A DNA stretch of 64,000 nucleotides, taken from assembly GCF_000599865.1 (NCBI RefSeq), contig NZ_JHAC01000042.1:13068-77067 (forward strand), in the 5' to 3' direction. Every line of letters starts with the position of its first letter. The first letter of the stretch is position 1. A program made the position numbers and the translations under genes. The notes under the pieces are model-generated. The model was not told the DNA's origin. It searched no databases and saw only the letters and a program-made list of their open reading frames with translations. This document shows positions 57,447 through 64,000 of the stretch, one piece after another. The stretch comes from Deinococcus phoenicis (GTDB taxonomy: Bacteria; Deinococcota; Deinococci; Deinococcales; Deinococcaceae).

Positions 57447-58046
57447 CTACAGGTACGCCAGCGCCCAGTCCGTCTTGCCGTGGTCCAGCCCGGCCCGCAG
57501 CAGCGCGAGGCCGTCCGGGGCCACGTCCCGGTGGTGGGGCAGCCCCACTGCGAGGGCCTCGAACTCCTCCAGCGGCCGTTTTTCGGGGGGGTGGATGACC
57601 CGTGTGACCACGCCCCCGCGCACCTCGTACACCGCACCGTAGACATTGCCGCGCCGGGCGTCGAGCGAGACGGCCACCTGACCTTCCGGCAAGTTCCCGT
57701 CCCCGCCGCGCACCAGGGCTTCCAGGGTGGGCACGCCGCGCACCTCGGCCCCCCAGGCCCGCCCCAGGCCCAGGGCATAGCTCGCCCCGACCCGGACCCC
57801 GGTGTACGACCCCGGCCCAGTCCCGATCACGATCCGGTCGGCGCGAAAGGGCAGACCAGCCTGGTTAAGCAGCCCCCGCACCGCGTCCGCGAGGCGTTCG
57901 GCGTGGGCGCGGCCCACCTCCTCCGAGAAGGTGGCCTCCCCGCCCGCCCAGGCCAGGGCCAGGGTCAGGAAGGGGGTGGCGGTGTCCAGGGCCAGGGTGA
58001 CGGGGGCACCGGGCGCGGGGGAGGCAAACGGAGGCTGGGCGGTCAT
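57447..58046 (-). CDS. tsaB: tRNA N6-threonylcarbamoyladenosine biosynthesis protein TsaB
   Basis: 199 residues of the ASKHA fold. LALDTATPFLTLALA is the N-terminal strand-turn, RAHAERLADAVRGLL follows, and GTGPGSYTGVRVG is the diagnostic TsaB loop. It is a partner of TsaD/TsaE in t6A37 synthesis. ATG 58046 lies eight bases after TACAAT (58055-58060). It is divergent from gltA. Confidence 0.93.
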   Translation of the reverse strand: MTAQPPFASPAPGAPVTLALDTATPFLTLALAWAGGEATFSEEVGRAHAERLADAVRGLLNQAGLPFRADRIVIGTGPGSYTGVRVGASYALGLGRAWGAEVRGVPTLEALVRGGDGNLPEGQVAVSLDARRGNVYGAVYEVRGGVVTRVIHPPEKRPLEEFEALAVGLPHHRDVAPDGLALLRAGLDHGKTDWALAYL

Positions 58047-58114
58047 CGCCGGGCATTGTAGGCCGCTGGCCCCGGCCCGCTGTCACCGGCATGGGAACGT
58101 CGCCGCCGCCGGAT

Positions 58115-58142
58115 TTGGTGCGTGACAGCCCGGTGGTATGGT
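58115..58142 (+). promoter_or_regulatory. gltA promoter
   Basis: TTGGTG (58115-58120), 16-base spacer, TATGGT (58137-58142), then nine bases to ATG 58152. This is one of few promoters in the window with a recognisable -35. Confidence 0.5.
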
Positions 58143-58151
58143 GAGCGCACC

Positions 58152-59294
<1,143 letters not shown>

Positions 59295-59325
59295 GGCTTA
59301 CCGGGAAGGGGGCGCAAAGCAGAAG

Positions 59326-59348
59326 GCCGGGGCATCACGCCCCGGCCT
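59326..59348. terminator. Bidirectional terminator between gltA and the YbjN-like gene
   Basis: GGCCGGGGC (59326-59334) pairs with GCCCCGGCC (59340-59348) around ATCAC. AGCAGA/TCTGCT extends it outward. Confidence 0.75.
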
Positions 59349-59370
59349 CTCTGCTGCCCCCTGCCCGCCC

Positions 59371-59817
<447 letters not shown>

Positions 59818-59897
59818 GCGGGCGAGTATAGAGCGTGGGCCGGGGACAGACGGGTGACCGAACGCCATTTCCGGCCCGCCCCCAGCCGTGGTCCTCA

Positions 59898-60064
59898 TAC
59901 GGATTCCGTCCGATGCTTTCCTGCCGGGACAACACCGGAAGTCCATCCATCTCCCAGAACCCGTATTCTCTCCTTCTCGCGTCGTCGCGAACAGACGCCC
60001 ATCAGGACGCTGCGCCTCCCGCTCGGATGGAATCACTCCGTCAACGGTTCCATCGGAGTCCGTC
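59898..60064 (-). mobile_element. MITE-like element, copy 2 (167 bp, inverted)
   Basis: An inverted copy of 783-950, about 88% identical by eye. Ends read TACGGATTCCG (left) and GACGGACTCCG (right, inward). Identical TCA trinucleotides flank it (59895-59897 and 60065-60067), a TNA-type duplication. The right TCA is the stop codon (TGA) of the leftward MBL gene. One internal hairpin of copy 1 is damaged here (GAATACGG for GAACAGACGG), which suggests decay. Confidence 0.78.
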
Positions 60065-61048
<984 letters not shown>

Positions 61049-61080
61049 GCCCGGAAGGCTACCACCGCCGGCGGGGGGCT

Positions 61081-61545
<465 letters not shown>

Positions 61546-61623
61546 GGACCGAGTGTAAAGGCCACCAGGACCATGAGAACCGCGCCCCGGTGAAGGGGGC
61601 GCGGTCCAGGCAAAGAGGGTCGC

Positions 61624-62244
<621 letters not shown>

Positions 62245-62277
62245 CTTAGGACGCTACCCTGACAGCCGTCCATTCGC

Positions 62278-63945
<1,668 letters not shown>

Positions 63946-63970
63946 GGACAGGGGGCCAGGAACAAAGAAA

Positions 63971-64000
63971 AAACCCGCCGCTGTGGCGGGGTTTTTTTTT
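63971..64000. terminator. Terminator at the right edge
   Basis: CCCGCC (63974-63979) pairs with GGCGGG (63985-63990), followed by GTTTTTTTTT. An A-run precedes the stem, so it may act on both strands. Confidence 0.85.

Overview
The window is GC-rich bacterial chromosome (about two thirds G+C, with strong third-position G/C) and reads as a Deinococcus or a very close relative. Supports are the HemQ (coproheme) type of heme gene, a Deinococcus-type mismatch-specific DNA glycosylase, diderm-type secreted and outer-membrane proteins, and above all gene starts. At more than twenty genes a TANNNT -10 box sits only 5-9 bases before the start codon, the signature of leaderless mRNAs that are common in Deinococcus. 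The species cannot be named from the sequence alone. No rRNA, tRNA, CRISPR array, prophage or complete insertion sequence was seen; almost all of the window is core or envelope-type genome.

Layout. 1-5.6 kb: 5' part of murF, a MITE-like element, an Asp23/FakA-like pair, and a MarR-EmrB-type efflux operon with a dyad over its promoter. 5.6-11.2 kb: leucyl aminopeptidase, a ParB-like protein, a sulfite-oxidase-fold enzyme, a MUG-type glycosylase, and secreted or membrane proteins of unknown function. 11.2-15.7 kb: two aminoacyl-tRNA synthetase genes with different attenuation leaders. glyS has a T-box riboswitch with a UGGA tRNA-acceptor-binding sequence. cysS has a tiny leaderless leader peptide ([10 protein letters not shown]) with tandem Cys codons in front of an intrinsic terminator, which looks like classical ribosome-mediated attenuation. 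15.7-20.2 kb: AI-2E-type exporter, VOC and acetoacetate-decarboxylase-like proteins, aldo/keto reductase, HemQ. 20.2-24.5 kb: a four-gene translationally coupled Lia-like envelope-stress operon (kinase, DUF4097-like protein, LuxR regulator, membrane protein).

24.5-31.4 kb: remnant of an alpha/beta hydrolase, BON-LysM protein, M1 peptidase-Nudix pair, rbfA-thioesterase pair preceded by a leaderless upstream ORF, LysM/phosphodiester-glycosidase protein, LysR regulator. 31.4-35.2 kb: two nucleoside ABC permeases, ndk, and a second small element with terminal repeats. 35.2-39.2 kb: Mrp (Fe-S carrier type), SufR-like regulator, 2'-5' RNA-ligase-like protein and a flavin monooxygenase. 39.4-42.0 kb: the classical rpmH-rnpA-yidD-yidC cluster, here without dnaA or jag beside it. 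42-47 kb: prenyltransferase-like repeat protein, C39 peptidase/TPR protein, and both E1 subunits of a branched-chain 2-oxoacid dehydrogenase. 47-57.4 kb: envelope block with a DUF4384 protein, a molybdopterin-fold protein that has lost its cysteine coupled to an orphan kinase, a CAP-domain lipoprotein, an ECF sigma factor, FUN14, a BaeSR-like two-component system and two TolC-like proteins. 57.4-64 kb: tsaB, gltA, a YbjN-like protein, a second copy of the MITE, an MBL hydrolase, a phosphodiesterase, a Thr-rich secreted protein and a PQQ-propeller protein.

The most interesting signals are regulatory RNA and small mobile DNA rather than large new operons: the cysS leader peptide attenuator; the rbfA upstream ORF whose stop overlaps the rbfA start; the paired 168/167-bp elements with KACGRAYTCCG ends that sit exactly in TNA stop codons; and a Cys-less molybdopterin-fold partner of a sensor kinase.
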